Positions 8,581-17,967 of a stretch of DNA of 64,000 bases are shown here, piece after piece (position 1 is the first letter of the stretch; every line of letters starts with the position of its first letter). The position numbers and the translations under genes were made by a program. The notes under the pieces were generated by a model. That model had not been told where the DNA came from and made no database searches. It saw only the letters and a program-made list of their open reading frames with translations. The DNA is from Cytobacillus eiseniae (GTDB taxonomy: Bacteria; Bacillota; Bacilli; Bacillales; Cytobacillaceae). The stretch spans positions 33,510 to 97,509 of the forward strand of contig NZ_JAGIKZ010000015.1 in the NCBI RefSeq assembly GCF_017874625.1, given 5' to 3'.

Positions 8581-9291
8581 ATGGATTCAGTTATCGACAC
8601 TTTAATAGAAGAAGAAAATTTCCATCACTATGCTCAAGGATTGTTTCATACAACTGATCAAACAAAAGTTGGGATCGAATTGCTATTACGTTCCAATCTA
8701 GGCAATCCCGATTTCATTTTTGGAGAGGCTAAAAGAGTCAATCGACTTTATGAGCTTGAAACAAAATCAATAATAAAACTACTAACTACTTACACATCAA
8801 AGAAATCGAAAATAGTTGATCACTTATTTATTAATCTTTATCCTTCTACGATTTTGCATCCGAATTTTCCTGACTTTATTAGAAAAGTCTCAAACCAATT
8901 CCCACAAACAGCAAACCGAATTACTTTTGAAGTTATTGAATCTGAAAAAGTCGATAATATCCCTTTACTCAAGGAAAACATCCAGCTAATGAAAAGTTTA
9001 AATTATTGGATCGCCATTGATGACGTAGGAAAAGGTTGGTCATCTTTAAATATAATCATTGAAATCGAGCCCCATTATATTAAGTTAGACCATTACTTTT
9101 CAATCAACCTATCCAAATCTGCATTAAAGCAAAAGATGATCGAATCACTCCTGGATTATGCACAATTTTCGAATGCAAAGGTAGTCCTTGAAGGCGTTGA
9201 ACAAGAGAATGATTTGTCTATTGCTAAAGAATTAGGCATTCCTCTATGTCAGGGGTATTTCTTAGAAAAACCTCAACCATTATCTTTGTAG
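8581..9291 (+). CDS. Stand-alone EAL-domain protein (cyclic di-GMP phosphodiesterase-like)
   Basis: A 236-residue protein consisting of one EAL domain. EAL enzymes cleave c-di-GMP to pGpG and so favour motility over sessile growth. Catalytic positions can be matched: Glu33 (ELL in place of EAL), Asn85 (FINL), Glu117 (FEVIE), Asp147-Asp148 (DDVGKG in place of DDFGTG), Lys168 (KLD), Glu204 (EGVE) and Gln224 (QGY). All metal and catalytic residues appear kept although the first motif and loop 6 are altered, so activity is likely but not certain. The start lacks a clear Shine-Dalgarno site. A chemoreceptor gene follows 126 bp downstream. Confidence 0.8.
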   Translation: MDSVIDTLIEEENFHHYAQGLFHTTDQTKVGIELLLRSNLGNPDFIFGEAKRVNRLYELETKSIIKLLTTYTSKKSKIVDHLFINLYPSTILHPNFPDFIRKVSNQFPQTANRITFEVIESEKVDNIPLLKENIQLMKSLNYWIAIDDVGKGWSSLNIIIEIEPHYIKLDHYFSINLSKSALKQKMIESLLDYAQFSNAKVVLEGVEQENDLSIAKELGIPLCQGYFLEKPQPLSL

Positions 9292-9417
9292 CTTTAAATT
9301 TAGACTATTTTAGACATAATTGGTAAACCATTCATTCTAACATTTGATTAAAATACATGTTTTAAAAAAGAAAACTAAACTTATTCAATTAAAAATCTTT
9401 GGAAGAAGGAAGCAGAA

Positions 9418-11109
9418 ATGAAGTTCACTGTAGCAAAAAAAATGTACCTTGGGTTTGGATCCGTATTATTATTACTGATCATTATGGCAGTAGGTGCATA
9501 TTTCCAAATAAATATGGTAAAAAATTCGTACGAGAAAATACTCCAATCCCGAGTGGAATTAATAAACACTATAAACGAAATGGTATCAGCTTCTAAAGAA
9601 ATGCAAATAGGGAACCGTGGGTATTTATTAATCGGCAATAAGGAATCCTTAACTACTTATGAGGAAGCAGCTAGAAATTATAAGAATACAGAGAAAAGAC
9701 TGACAGAATTAATAAAAGAAGAACCTACCGAAAAAGAATTAGTCCAGACAATTATTCAATTCAATGAGCAATATATGGAGTTAGCTGAAGAAACAATTTC
9801 ACTAAAGAATGCTAGTAATTCTGCTTATGTAGATGTTATCTCTAAGAATGGCCCGCCATTAGTTAATGGTGTATTAGATACAGCAGAGGAATTAATTGAT
9901 TATCAGACGAAGATGTTAAATCAGGATCGAGAAAAGACGATTCTAGTGATTAAAGAGAGTCAACATTTATTAATCATTTTAAGTGTTCTAGCTGTTGTCG
10001 TCGGAGGTACTCTATCCATCATTATTAGTCGTCAAATCTCTAATCCCGTTAAAAGGATGGCAATAACAGCGGAAATGATCGCCGCTGGAGATTTAACACA
10101 GAATAAAATTCAAGTGAAAACAAAAGATGAAATTGCAAGTCTAGCCCAAGCATTTAATGAGATGACCTCTAACCTTAGACAAGTCATTCAAAATATTAAC
10201 GCAAGTGCCGAACAGGTCGCTGCTGCATCTGAAGAACTATATGAAACGACCGAGCAAGCATCACAAGCTATAGAACATATCGCTTCCTCGATACAGGAAG
10301 TTGCAAGTGGTGCAGAGGTTCAAGTAACGAGCTCAAAAGAAAACGCCATAGCTATGGAAGGAATTTCAATTGGCACTCAAAAAATTTCTGAATCCACCTC
10401 CAGTGTCAGAGATTCAGTTCGAGAAGCAACATCCTTATCATCCCAAGGCAATGAGTCTATTCATCAGGCTGTCCTTCAAATGGAAACGATCGAAAAAGTA
10501 GTAGAGAATACAACTTTAGCTATACAGCATTTAAATGAACGCTCTCTAGAAATTGGAACAATCATTGAAGTGATTACTAGCATTGCTAACCAAACGAATT
10601 TACTTGCATTAAATGCCGCAATTGAAGCAGCACGAGCAGGAGAGCATGGAAAGGGATTTACTGTCGTCGCCGAGGAAGTTAGGCAATTAGCTGAGCAGTC
10701 CAAAAACTCAGCTGATCAAATCGTAAAATTAATTCATGAAATTCAAGTAGATACGAATATCGTGAATAAAAATATGGATGAAAATATAAAAGAAGTAGCA
10801 TTAGGAAAATCCGTTATTAATACAACCGGAGAAGCGTTTGGGAAAATTTCAAATGCAGTAGAAAAAGTAAATGCACAAACACAAGAAGTAGCCGGAACCG
10901 CAGAACAAATTTCAGCAAATACACAACAAGTGTCAGCATCTGTTGAACAGTTAACCTATATCGCTAAAGAAGCATCTGACAAATCACAAAGTGTCGCTGC
11001 AGCATCTGAAGAACAATTAGCCTCCATCGAGGAAATTTCAGCTTCCTCTGAGTCATTAAGTCAGTTAGCTCAAGAATTGCAAGGAATCGTAGCTAAATTT
11101 AAAATATGA
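9418..11109 (+). CDS. Methyl-accepting chemotaxis protein
   Basis: A 563-residue receptor. Residues about 10-30 form the first membrane helix, 31-180 an extracellular helical sensor of the CHASE3/four-helix type (containing the [13 protein letters not shown] signature), about 182-202 the second helix, followed by a HAMP domain ([12 protein letters not shown]...) and a long cytoplasmic coiled-coil with the conserved hairpin tip ([19 protein letters not shown]). The tail lacks a C-terminal CheR/CheB tether pentapeptide. It feeds CheA/CheW, which are elsewhere. It is preceded by GAAGGA and may be co-regulated with the EAL gene upstream, joining motility signalling to c-di-GMP turnover. Confidence 0.93.
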   Translation: MKFTVAKKMYLGFGSVLLLLIIMAVGAYFQINMVKNSYEKILQSRVELINTINEMVSASKEMQIGNRGYLLIGNKESLTTYEEAARNYKNTEKRLTELIKEEPTEKELVQTIIQFNEQYMELAEETISLKNASNSAYVDVISKNGPPLVNGVLDTAEELIDYQTKMLNQDREKTILVIKESQHLLIILSVLAVVVGGTLSIIISRQISNPVKRMAITAEMIAAGDLTQNKIQVKTKDEIASLAQAFNEMTSNLRQVIQNINASAEQVAAASEELYETTEQASQAIEHIASSIQEVASGAEVQVTSSKENAIAMEGISIGTQKISESTSSVRDSVREATSLSSQGNESIHQAVLQMETIEKVVENTTLAIQHLNERSLEIGTIIEVITSIANQTNLLALNAAIEAARAGEHGKGFTVVAEEVRQLAEQSKNSADQIVKLIHEIQVDTNIVNKNMDENIKEVALGKSVINTTGEAFGKISNAVEKVNAQTQEVAGTAEQISANTQQVSASVEQLTYIAKEASDKSQSVAAASEEQLASIEEISASSESLSQLAQELQGIVAKFKI

Positions 11110-11156
11110 CCCTATTAAAGTACTGATTAAAATACGAGATAAAATGGCAGTCCAGT

Positions 11157-11358
11157 TTTTATCAAATTAATAGGACACACGTTCCGCTATTTACAATAAT
11201 AATTGTGCATTCGTATTTTTATCGGACATGCGTTCCGTTATGTATATGCAAGAGTGTTGTTTTTACCTAATTATAAGCAAATAGCGTACCCAGTGTCCGC
11301 AAACTCTCCAATACAGCTTAATTTATGATAATAACGTACTCTATGTCCGCAAAAAAGT
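11157..11358 (+). repeat. Dispersed about 190-bp element with four internal motifs, copy 1
   Basis: Two GGACAnnnGTTCCGTTATTT-like motifs (near 11166 and 11225) are followed by two motifs of inverted sense (AAATAGCGTACCCAGTGTCC near 11278 and AATAACGTACTCTATGTCC near 11332). A matching element in inverted orientation occurs at 31133-31330, and the sequences between motifs (for example AAGAGTGTT, ATTTATGATAATAACGTACTC) are also shared. No coding capacity. Confidence 0.8.
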
Positions 11359-11360
11359 GG

Positions 11361-11394
11361 AAACGCATGGATTTTTTCAGAACCATGCGTTTTT
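11361..11394 (+). terminator. Terminator hairpin between the chemoreceptor and the two-component genes
   Basis: AAACGCATGG and CCATGCGTTTTT form a perfect 10-bp stem with a 12-nt loop and a T run on the plus strand. It lies between convergent genes. Confidence 0.75.
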
Positions 11395-11500
11395 GCTATG
11401 ATTTTGAATGTTTTTATGCATCTTTCCCCACACTATTAGAATTACTTATTCAATAATCGATCCCCTTTACATTTGATTTTATCAATTGAAAAGATCATTC

Positions 11501-12538
11501 TCATTTAGGCAGTTTAATTGTAAAACAAGTGCCTACCCCTTCTTGACTATCAAAATGAATCGTTCCGTTACAAATTTCAATAATTCTCTTAACAATTGCG
11601 AGCCCCAGTCCATTGCCTTTTTCCGAACGAGATGGATCTCCCTGAAAGAATTTTTCAAATATACGAGATCTACTTTCTTCAGCAATTCCGACTCCTTCAT
11701 CTCTAATTTCCACAACGAATGTATCGTTAGCCTTTTTCAAGGAAATATATATCGTTCCTTTTTCATAGGAAAACTTGATGGCATTTCCGATTAAATTGAT
11801 CCATAGTTGCTGCATTAACTCCTCATTGCCTTTATAGCTGACCTTTTCTAGATGAATTTCTAAAGCCAGGTTTTTCTTACTCCATTGCTCTTCGAGGAGT
11901 AGAATAGTTCTTCTTAATTGCTCATCTAAAGAGAAGATTGTCGTTTTACTTTGGATCATTTGATTGTCTAATTTTGAAAGTCTAAGAATATTCGTTGACA
12001 GGTTATTTAGCCTTTTACTTTCTTCAATAATAATGTCCGTATATTCATCAAATTTCTCACTTGGCAAGTTCCTGTCCTTAATCACTTCTACAAATCCTTG
12101 AATAGAAGAAATCGGTGTTTTAAATTCATGGGATACATTCCGCATGAAATCCTTACGAAGATACTCAATATTCTTTAGTTCCTCTGCCATTAAACGGAAG
12201 TTACTAGCAAGTTCTCCTATTTCATCTTTCCTTTGATAATCGATGTGCACCTCGAAATTCCCTTTCGCTACTTCCTTTGTCACATCACTAATGTGACGAA
12301 TAGGCTTGGATATGAACTTCGTTGCAATGAACATTAGAACAGAACCGATCCCCGCACATAAAATAACCGTTGCTGTTAAAAGATGAATGACCTCTCTGTT
12401 TAACTCTAAAGTAATGATTTCATTTAAATTGGGGGTTGCGATAATGACTATACCTAAAGCGGACAGACAGGATATAAGTAAGATTGAAATAAATAAGATT
12501 GTCAGTTTTGCCCTAATAGAACGAGAAAATCGCTTCAT
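11501..12538 (-). CDS. Sensor histidine kinase of a two-component system
   Basis: A 345-residue membrane kinase: two membrane helices (about 13-35 and 54-74) around a very short outside loop, a HAMP linker (76-128), the phosphoacceptor motif NVSHEFKTPISS (His137), an N-box WINLIGNAIKFS and the ATP lid DEGVGIAEES...GNGLGLAI. The small external part suggests it senses a membrane-borne or membrane-soluble signal. The regulator gene immediately upstream overlaps it by 4 bp, so they are co-translated. The pair resembles HssRS-type systems of Firmicutes, but no hrtAB-like exporter lies beside it. Confidence 0.92.
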   Translation of the reverse strand: MKRFSRSIRAKLTILFISILLISCLSALGIVIIATPNLNEIITLELNREVIHLLTATVILCAGIGSVLMFIATKFISKPIRHISDVTKEVAKGNFEVHIDYQRKDEIGELASNFRLMAEELKNIEYLRKDFMRNVSHEFKTPISSIQGFVEVIKDRNLPSEKFDEYTDIIIEESKRLNNLSTNILRLSKLDNQMIQSKTTIFSLDEQLRRTILLLEEQWSKKNLALEIHLEKVSYKGNEELMQQLWINLIGNAIKFSYEKGTIYISLKKANDTFVVEIRDEGVGIAEESRSRIFEKFFQGDPSRSEKGNGLGLAIVKRIIEICNGTIHFDSQEGVGTCFTIKLPK

Positions 12539-13209
12539 ACATATTTCTCCGCTTTATAGCCTAATCCACGAATCGTAATGATCTTAAACTCTTCTAATTC
12601 GTCAAATTTCTTTCGAAGTTTCTTAATATGACTGTCAACCGTTCGCTCATCTATCTCTATGTCCATCCCCCATATTTCATCAAGTAATTGCTGACGCGTA
12701 AATATTTGTCTCGGATAGCTTAAAAGTTTAAATAGGAGGTAAAATTCCTTTTTAGGCAATTCATATACATCATTCTTTGTGGTGACAGTAAGTGTGTCAT
12801 AATTTAGCACAACATGCCCAACATTTAGTCTTCGTTCAGTCGAAATTTTTGCCCGTCTTAATAATGCCGCAACCCTCAGAACCATTTCATTCATATTGAA
12901 AGGTTTCACTAGATAATCATCAGTTCCTACGAGAAATCCCTTTTCCTTATCTTCAAAGCTTTCTTTTGCCGTTATCATTAGAATAGGAATCGTAAAGTCT
13001 GCTTCACGCAAGCTTTTAGTTAGTTCATACCCATCCATATAAGGCATCATAATATCACAGATCATCAAATCCACATGATGGGAATCAAGCGCTTCGAGTG
13101 CTGCCTCTCCATTTTCTGCTTGAAGAACAACATAGCCTTCTTGTTCTAATCGAGCGGTCATTAGTTTCCTTATATTCATGTGGTCTTCAACAACCAATAT
13201 ACGAATCAT
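12535..13209 (-). CDS. OmpR-family response regulator
   Basis: The 224-residue regulator has an N-terminal receiver with phosphoacceptor Asp52 (ICDIMMPYMDG), Thr and Lys switch residues (MITAKE, VKPF), and a C-terminal winged helix (about 128-222) with DERTVDSHIKKLRKKF and the wing TIRGLGYKAE. The receiver segment GFLVGTDDYLVKPF is like that of HssR. It is the first gene of the pair and probably controls its own operon and unlinked targets. Confidence 0.92.
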   Translation of the reverse strand: MIRILVVEDHMNIRKLMTARLEQEGYVVLQAENGEAALEALDSHHVDLMICDIMMPYMDGYELTKSLREADFTIPILMITAKESFEDKEKGFLVGTDDYLVKPFNMNEMVLRVAALLRRAKISTERRLNVGHVVLNYDTLTVTTKNDVYELPKKEFYLLFKLLSYPRQIFTRQQLLDEIWGMDIEIDERTVDSHIKKLRKKFDELEEFKIITIRGLGYKAEKYV

Positions 13210-13340
13210 TTATCCCACCATCCTTTTTATTTTACGAGATTATGTTCATAGTGGACATACGAGGGGTTTTTTGAAAAAACAGCCTGTTACATAGTCGATT
13301 GGACGAAAAGAGGAGTACTGTTATCCCTTAACTTTCTTGA

Positions 13341-13370
13341 AAAAAAATAGGGACTGACTACTTCAGTCCC
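13341..13370 (-). terminator. Terminator after yisL
   Basis: On the minus strand GGGACTGA and TCAGTCCC pair around a short loop and are followed by a T run. It lies 18 bp beyond the yisL stop and upstream of the two-component genes. Confidence 0.7.
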
Positions 13371-13387
13371 CATCATTCATTAAATAA

Positions 13388-13729
13388 TCAAAAGCCCAAC
13401 GGTAATTCAAGGCCTAGATACACCGTAATAATTAAAACGATTAAACCAAGAAATAGAAATCCGATTACTTTTTTCCCATCTCTATTTTTTACAAGAATCA
13501 TTTCAAACAGCGCAACCATCGCTACACCAAGTAAGGCTTTTAAAATATAAAGAATCGTTACTTTGAAAACAGAAAAGAACAATAATCCGCCTGTTAAGAC
13601 GATTAACAGATAAAACACACGTAAAATCATATGTAATACAGTTATATTGCGGCCCTTTTTCTGTAAAATGAGTGTGACGCAAAATAAGATGATGGTAAGG
13701 ATAATTATTGCTAAATGGGCATGTGTCAT
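13388..13729 (-). CDS. yisL: UPF0344 family membrane protein YisL
   Basis: A 113-residue integral membrane protein with about four hydrophobic helices. The opening MTHAHL and the segment HMILRVFYLLIVLTGGLLFF closely match YisL of Bacillus, and the end LGLELPLGF matches the family C-terminus. The molecular function of YisL is unknown. It is monocistronic with its own terminator. Confidence 0.88.
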   Translation of the reverse strand: MTHAHLAIIILTIILFCVTLILQKKGRNITVLHMILRVFYLLIVLTGGLLFFSVFKVTILYILKALLGVAMVALFEMILVKNRDGKKVIGFLFLGLIVLIITVYLGLELPLGF

Positions 13730-14036
13730 TATGTCATTCTCCTTTAAAATTATATATGATCTAACTCTTTTCTCTTACATCTAGCATAGGTACAAAAATC
13801 GCCTGTTAACAGCCAGATTTATAATTTATACATGTAGTAGATCTTAGTAGCCACTTTTCCTCCTTCATTTCTATGATTTTTTCTTCTATATCCTATTTTA
13901 ATGCAAGCGCTAAATAGTAATGCACAATTATTATAGTACACTTATATGACTTCTGTGTGACCAGAATCTAGCTTTCTACAAAAATATAGCCTTAATAAAA
14001 TATCTTCCTTTTATCAATGGATCTAGCTCATTATTT

Positions 14037-14130
14037 TTGGCTGTTTTCGTAACATTGTTGGTATTTTACACATAATTGGTAAAACATTTGATTCAAAAGC
14101 AACAATCTTTTAGAAAAGAGCCTTATTTTT
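14037..14130. mobile_element. MITE-like element with imperfect terminal inverted repeats, copy B
   Basis: The left end GGCTGTTTTCGTAACATTG and the right end CAACAATCTTTTAG...AAGAGCC are imperfect inverted repeats resembling the ends of copy A at 6448-6601. The interior is about 40 bp and does not code. The rest of the 13730-14200 intergenic stretch shows nothing recognisable. Confidence 0.45.
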
Positions 14131-14204
14131 TAAGGCTTGATTCCATAAATTTTTTGACCCACAATACTTATATCCATACACGCTATCTAAAAATTACTAT
14201 CTAA

Positions 14205-14255
14205 TTATAATAATAATTGCATTTAAGTTGACAATAATAATTAAGTCTATATAAT
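14205..14255 (+). promoter_or_regulatory. ahpC promoter with PerR-box-like site
   Basis: TTGACA (14228-14233), 16 bp, TATAAT (14250-14255). Just upstream TTATAATAATAATTG (14205-14219) matches most of the PerR consensus TTATAATNATTATAA. PerR represses ahpCF until peroxide oxidises it, so this is the expected control. Several further AT-rich repeats of the same type follow at about 14270-14283. Site assigned by similarity. Confidence 0.6.
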
Positions 14256-14355
14256 AATTAGTATAAATAAGAAATTATTATAGTTAGTGAATGTTATCTA
14301 TCCCTTTTGGACAAACTATCTATAATACTAAAAACACCTTAGGAGGAATTTTATT

Positions 14356-14919
14356 ATGTCACTTATCGGATCAGAAGTTAAACCATTTAACGCACACGCA
14401 TACAGAAACGGAGAATTCTTTGAAGTTTCAGATGCTGATTTTAAAGGTCAATGGAGTGTTGTTTGTTTCTACCCTGCAGACTTTACATTCGTTTGCCCAA
14501 CAGAACTAGAAGATCTTCAAGATCAATACCCAGCACTTCAAGAGCTTGGAGTGGAAGTATTCTCTGTTTCTAGAGATTCTCATTTCACACATAAAGCATG
14601 GCATGATTCTTCAGAAGCAATCGGAAAAATCACATATACAATGATCGGTGATCCTGCACATATTATTTCACGTAATTTTGACGTTTTAGTTGAAGAACTA
14701 GGACAAGCTGATCGTGGTACTTTCATCATTGACCCTGATGGCATTATTCAAGCTGTTGAAATCAATGCGGATGGCATTGGCCGTGATGCAAGCACATTAA
14801 TTAATAAAATAAAAGCTGCACAATATGTTCGTAACAATCCTGGTGAAGTTTGCCCAGCAAAATGGAAAGAAGGCGCTGAAACACTTAAGCCAAGCCTTGA
14901 TCTTGTAGGTAAAATCTAA
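14356..14919 (+). CDS. ahpC: Alkyl hydroperoxide reductase peroxiredoxin subunit AhpC
   Basis: A 187-residue typical 2-Cys peroxiredoxin (AhpC/Prx1) that reduces H2O2, organic peroxides and peroxynitrite in the cytoplasm. The peroxidatic Cys47 is in FTFVCPTE and the resolving Cys166 in EVCPAKW; the C-terminal helix forms the decamer-type tail. It follows AGGAGG and is 13 bp ahead of ahpF, its reductase. The promoter carries a PerR-like site. Confidence 0.98.
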   Translation: MSLIGSEVKPFNAHAYRNGEFFEVSDADFKGQWSVVCFYPADFTFVCPTELEDLQDQYPALQELGVEVFSVSRDSHFTHKAWHDSSEAIGKITYTMIGDPAHIISRNFDVLVEELGQADRGTFIIDPDGIIQAVEINADGIGRDASTLINKIKAAQYVRNNPGEVCPAKWKEGAETLKPSLDLVGKI

Positions 14920-14932
14920 GGAGTAGAGAAAA

Positions 14933-16462
14933 ATGATACTAGAAGCTGATATTAAAGCACAACTTGATCAATATCTTCAATTACTAGAAAATGATGTACT
15001 GCTTAAAGTCAGTGCAGGAACAGATAAATTATCAAGTGACATGCTCGTTTTAGTTGATGAGCTAGCAACCATGTCATCAAAAATTAAAGTTGAGAATACG
15101 ACTTTAGAAAGAACACCAAGCTTTAGCGTGAATCGTATAGGCGAGGATACTGGCGTTACTTTTGCTGGTATTCCACTTGGTCACGAGTTCACGTCCCTCG
15201 TGTTAGCATTGCTGCAAGTAAGCGGCAGAGCGCCTAAGGTTGATCAGAAAGTCATTGATCAAGTCAAAGCGATTAAAGGGGACTATCACTTTGAAACGTA
15301 TGTCAGCTTAAGCTGCCATAACTGCCCTGATGTTGTACAAGCATTGAACGTAATGAGTGTCCTGAACCCAGGCATTACACATACAATGATTGACGGTGCA
15401 GCGTTCAAAGAAGAAGTAGAAAGCAAAAAAGTGATGGCTGTTCCAACCGTTTTATTAAATGGCGAGGAATTCGGCAGTGGCCGTATGTCACTAGAAGAAA
15501 TTCTTGCGAAAATGGGAAGCACAGTTGACCCTTCAGAGCTTTCTGATAAGGATCCATTTGATGTTCTTGTTATTGGTGGCGGACCATCTGGTGCGAGTGC
15601 AGCAGTCTATGCAGCACGTAAAGGCATTCGTACAGGAATTGTTGCGGAACGCTTTGGCGGCCAGATTATGGACACACTAGGCATTGAAAACTTTATTAGT
15701 GTGAAATATACGGAAGGCCCTAAGCTTGCGGCAAGCCTTGAAGAGCATGTAAAAGAATACGACATTGACATTATGAATCTACAACGTGCGAAGCGTTTAG
15801 AAAAGAAAGACTTGATCGAAGTTGAACTAGAGAGCGGAGCTGTTCTAAAGAGCAAATCTGTCATCCTTTCAACTGGTGCTCGCTGGCGTAATGTTGGTGT
15901 TCCTGGTGAAGCCGAATTTAAGAACAAAGGTGTTGCGTACTGTCCGCATTGCGATGGCCCATTATTTGAAGGGAAGCACGTTGCCGTTATTGGTGGAGGT
16001 AACTCTGGTATTGAGGCAGCGATTGACCTTGCAGGTATCGTCAAGCATGTAACTGTTATTGAATTTGCCGAAGAGCTTAAAGCTGATTCTGTATTGCAGG
16101 ATCGCCTGAACAGCCTTCCAAATACAACAGTTATCAAAAATGCACAAACAAAAGAAATTACAGGTACTGATAAAGTAAATGGAATTACTTACATTGACCG
16201 TGCCACTAAAGAAGAGCACCATGTTGAATTAGAAGGTGTATTCGTCCAAATTGGTCTTGTGCCTAATACCGACTGGTTAGGTGATGCGGTTGAACGCACG
16301 AGAACAGGTGAGATTGTAGTAGATAAACGTGGGGCAACGAACATCCCTGGCGTATTTGCTGCAGGTGACTGTACGGACAGTGCTTATAAACAAATCATTA
16401 TTTCAATGGGATCAGGCGCAACTGCAGCATTAGGTGCGTTCGATTATCTAATCCGAAATTAA
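14933..16462 (+). CDS. ahpF: Alkyl hydroperoxide reductase flavoprotein subunit AhpF
   Basis: A 509-residue NADH:AhpC disulfide reductase. Residues 1-200 are the tandem thioredoxin-like domain with the CHNC redox pair (Cys128/Cys131); then the FAD motif [19 protein letters not shown] (from about 213), the CPHC active-site disulfide in YCPHCDGP (about residue 340) within the NAD domain, and the C-terminal FAD motif [10 protein letters not shown]. It recycles AhpC and is co-transcribed with it. Confidence 0.98.
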   Translation: MILEADIKAQLDQYLQLLENDVLLKVSAGTDKLSSDMLVLVDELATMSSKIKVENTTLERTPSFSVNRIGEDTGVTFAGIPLGHEFTSLVLALLQVSGRAPKVDQKVIDQVKAIKGDYHFETYVSLSCHNCPDVVQALNVMSVLNPGITHTMIDGAAFKEEVESKKVMAVPTVLLNGEEFGSGRMSLEEILAKMGSTVDPSELSDKDPFDVLVIGGGPSGASAAVYAARKGIRTGIVAERFGGQIMDTLGIENFISVKYTEGPKLAASLEEHVKEYDIDIMNLQRAKRLEKKDLIEVELESGAVLKSKSVILSTGARWRNVGVPGEAEFKNKGVAYCPHCDGPLFEGKHVAVIGGGNSGIEAAIDLAGIVKHVTVIEFAEELKADSVLQDRLNSLPNTTVIKNAQTKEITGTDKVNGITYIDRATKEEHHVELEGVFVQIGLVPNTDWLGDAVERTRTGEIVVDKRGATNIPGVFAAGDCTDSAYKQIIISMGSGATAALGAFDYLIRN

Positions 16463-16470
16463 TAATATAC

Positions 16471-16510
16471 AAGCTAGATAGGGTACTATTCCTATCTAGC
16501 TTTTTTTTTA
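16471..16510 (+). terminator. Terminator of the ahpCF operon
   Basis: AGCTAGATAGG and CCTATCTAGCT form a perfect stem with an 8-nt loop and nine T. Confidence 0.9.
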
Positions 16511-16624
16511 CAAATGAACAAGAAATAAAGGTTTATCTATTTAAAATTACGATGATTATTTATCTAATCTATCGATAAATCGAATTGCTTTCTCACATAA
16601 AAATAGCTAAATTAAAGATTATGT

Positions 16625-16651
16625 GTGCCTAGTAACCTCTAGGCATTTTTT
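16625..16651 (+). terminator. Second hairpin terminator before the YeeE gene
   Basis: TGCCTAG, a 5-nt loop and CTAGGCA are followed by TTTTTT. With the preceding terminator it separates ahpCF from the YeeE/TusA transcript. Confidence 0.65.
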
Positions 16652-16740
16652 CTGTGCAATTTATTTTTGGACTATTCAAAGGGACGGTTTTATCTAACGT
16701 GCTCATTCTATGGTCTCTATAAAAGGGAGAGTTACATTCC

Positions 16741-17964
16741 ATGAATCTTTATAATAAAGTCTTCAAAGAATATTGGAACCCGTATATTGCTATTGGCATT
16801 GCCGGTCTGATTAGCGCTATGTATTTTGTGATTACAGGTACAGTTTGGGCGGTAACGGGGGAATTTACCCGGTTCGGTGGACATATCCTCGAATGGTTTG
16901 GGATGGATGTATCGCAATGGGCATATTTCCAACTAGTTGGCCTCGAAGGCAGCCCCATTAGCCGAACAGATGGATGGATTGTCATCGGGATGCTTGTAGG
17001 CGCAATGATTACCATTCTATTAAGCAATAGCTTTAAAATCCGTATACCGAAACAAAAGAGAAGATTATTCCAAGGATTCATCGGAGGAATTATCGCGGGG
17101 TTCGGTGCACGCCTTGCTCTTGGCTGTAATTTAGCCGCTTTTTTCACTGGTGTACCTCAATTTTCATTTCATGCATGGATCTTTATGGTGACCACAGCTA
17201 TCGGAACCTTCTTCGGTGTCAAAGTCGTGAATACGAAATGGTGGCGAGGAAAGCCAACGATGATAAAAGGCAAATTAAATCCGGCTGGAGCAAAGAATGC
17301 CAAGAAAAAAGATATTCAGCCTATTATAGGTCTCATACTTGCCATTCTATATTTAGCAATCATTTTTTACTTTTTTGCAATAGGAAAAACCCTTCTTGCA
17401 GTTGGGTGTATTGCAGGAGCCTTATTTGGTATACTCATTGAAAGAGGACAAATTTGTTTCACTTCTGCTTTTCGCGATTTATGGATCAGCGGCCGTGCGG
17501 TGATGTCAAAAGCCATTGCGGTTGGAATGATGATCAGCGTTGTCATAACATTTTTCTATATTCAAAGTGGCTCTGTCGCCCTAATTAAAGTAGCTGCTCC
17601 AAGTACGGTAATTGGCGGTCTTCTCTTTGGATTTGGTATTGTACTTGCAGGTGGCTGCGAAACGGGAATGATGTATCGAGCAATGGAAGGCCAATTATTA
17701 TACTGGGTAGTAGGCGCAGGTAATATTATTGGCGCGACAATGCTTGCCTATGGATGGGATCATCTCGGTATTTACAATGCCCTTGTCGAAAATTGGCCAA
17801 AAGTAAACTTAATTGAACAATGGGGCCCAATGGGCGCTTTATTTGGAACAATGGCCATGCTGGTTGCTTGGCTGTTATTCTCACATTGGTGGGAAAAGCG
17901 ATTCCGTTATGGATCAGGAATCAAAAAGACGGAACGAATTTCTCACGTTACGAAGGAGGTATAA
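16741..17964 (+). CDS. YeeE/YedE family sulfur (or selenium) compound transporter
   Basis: A 407-residue membrane protein with about ten helices and the two-fold YeeE/YedE repeat. Conserved cysteines lie in LALGCNLAAFF (first half) and LAGGCETGMMYRAMEG (second half), with a further Cys in ERGQICFTSAFRDL. In the characterised homologue TsuA such cysteines pass thiosulfate through the membrane, and a TusA-like partner (TsuB) accepts the sulfur inside. A YedE subgroup has been proposed to handle selenium. The stop is 3 bp ahead of the TusA-like gene, so the two are translationally linked. Given the UGA in that partner, a role in selenium handling is possible but not shown. Confidence 0.9.
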   Translation: MNLYNKVFKEYWNPYIAIGIAGLISAMYFVITGTVWAVTGEFTRFGGHILEWFGMDVSQWAYFQLVGLEGSPISRTDGWIVIGMLVGAMITILLSNSFKIRIPKQKRRLFQGFIGGIIAGFGARLALGCNLAAFFTGVPQFSFHAWIFMVTTAIGTFFGVKVVNTKWWRGKPTMIKGKLNPAGAKNAKKKDIQPIIGLILAILYLAIIFYFFAIGKTLLAVGCIAGALFGILIERGQICFTSAFRDLWISGRAVMSKAIAVGMMISVVITFFYIQSGSVALIKVAAPSTVIGGLLFGFGIVLAGGCETGMMYRAMEGQLLYWVVGAGNIIGATMLAYGWDHLGIYNALVENWPKVNLIEQWGPMGALFGTMAMLVAWLLFSHWWEKRFRYGSGIKKTERISHVTKEV

Positions 17965-17967
17965 TTC

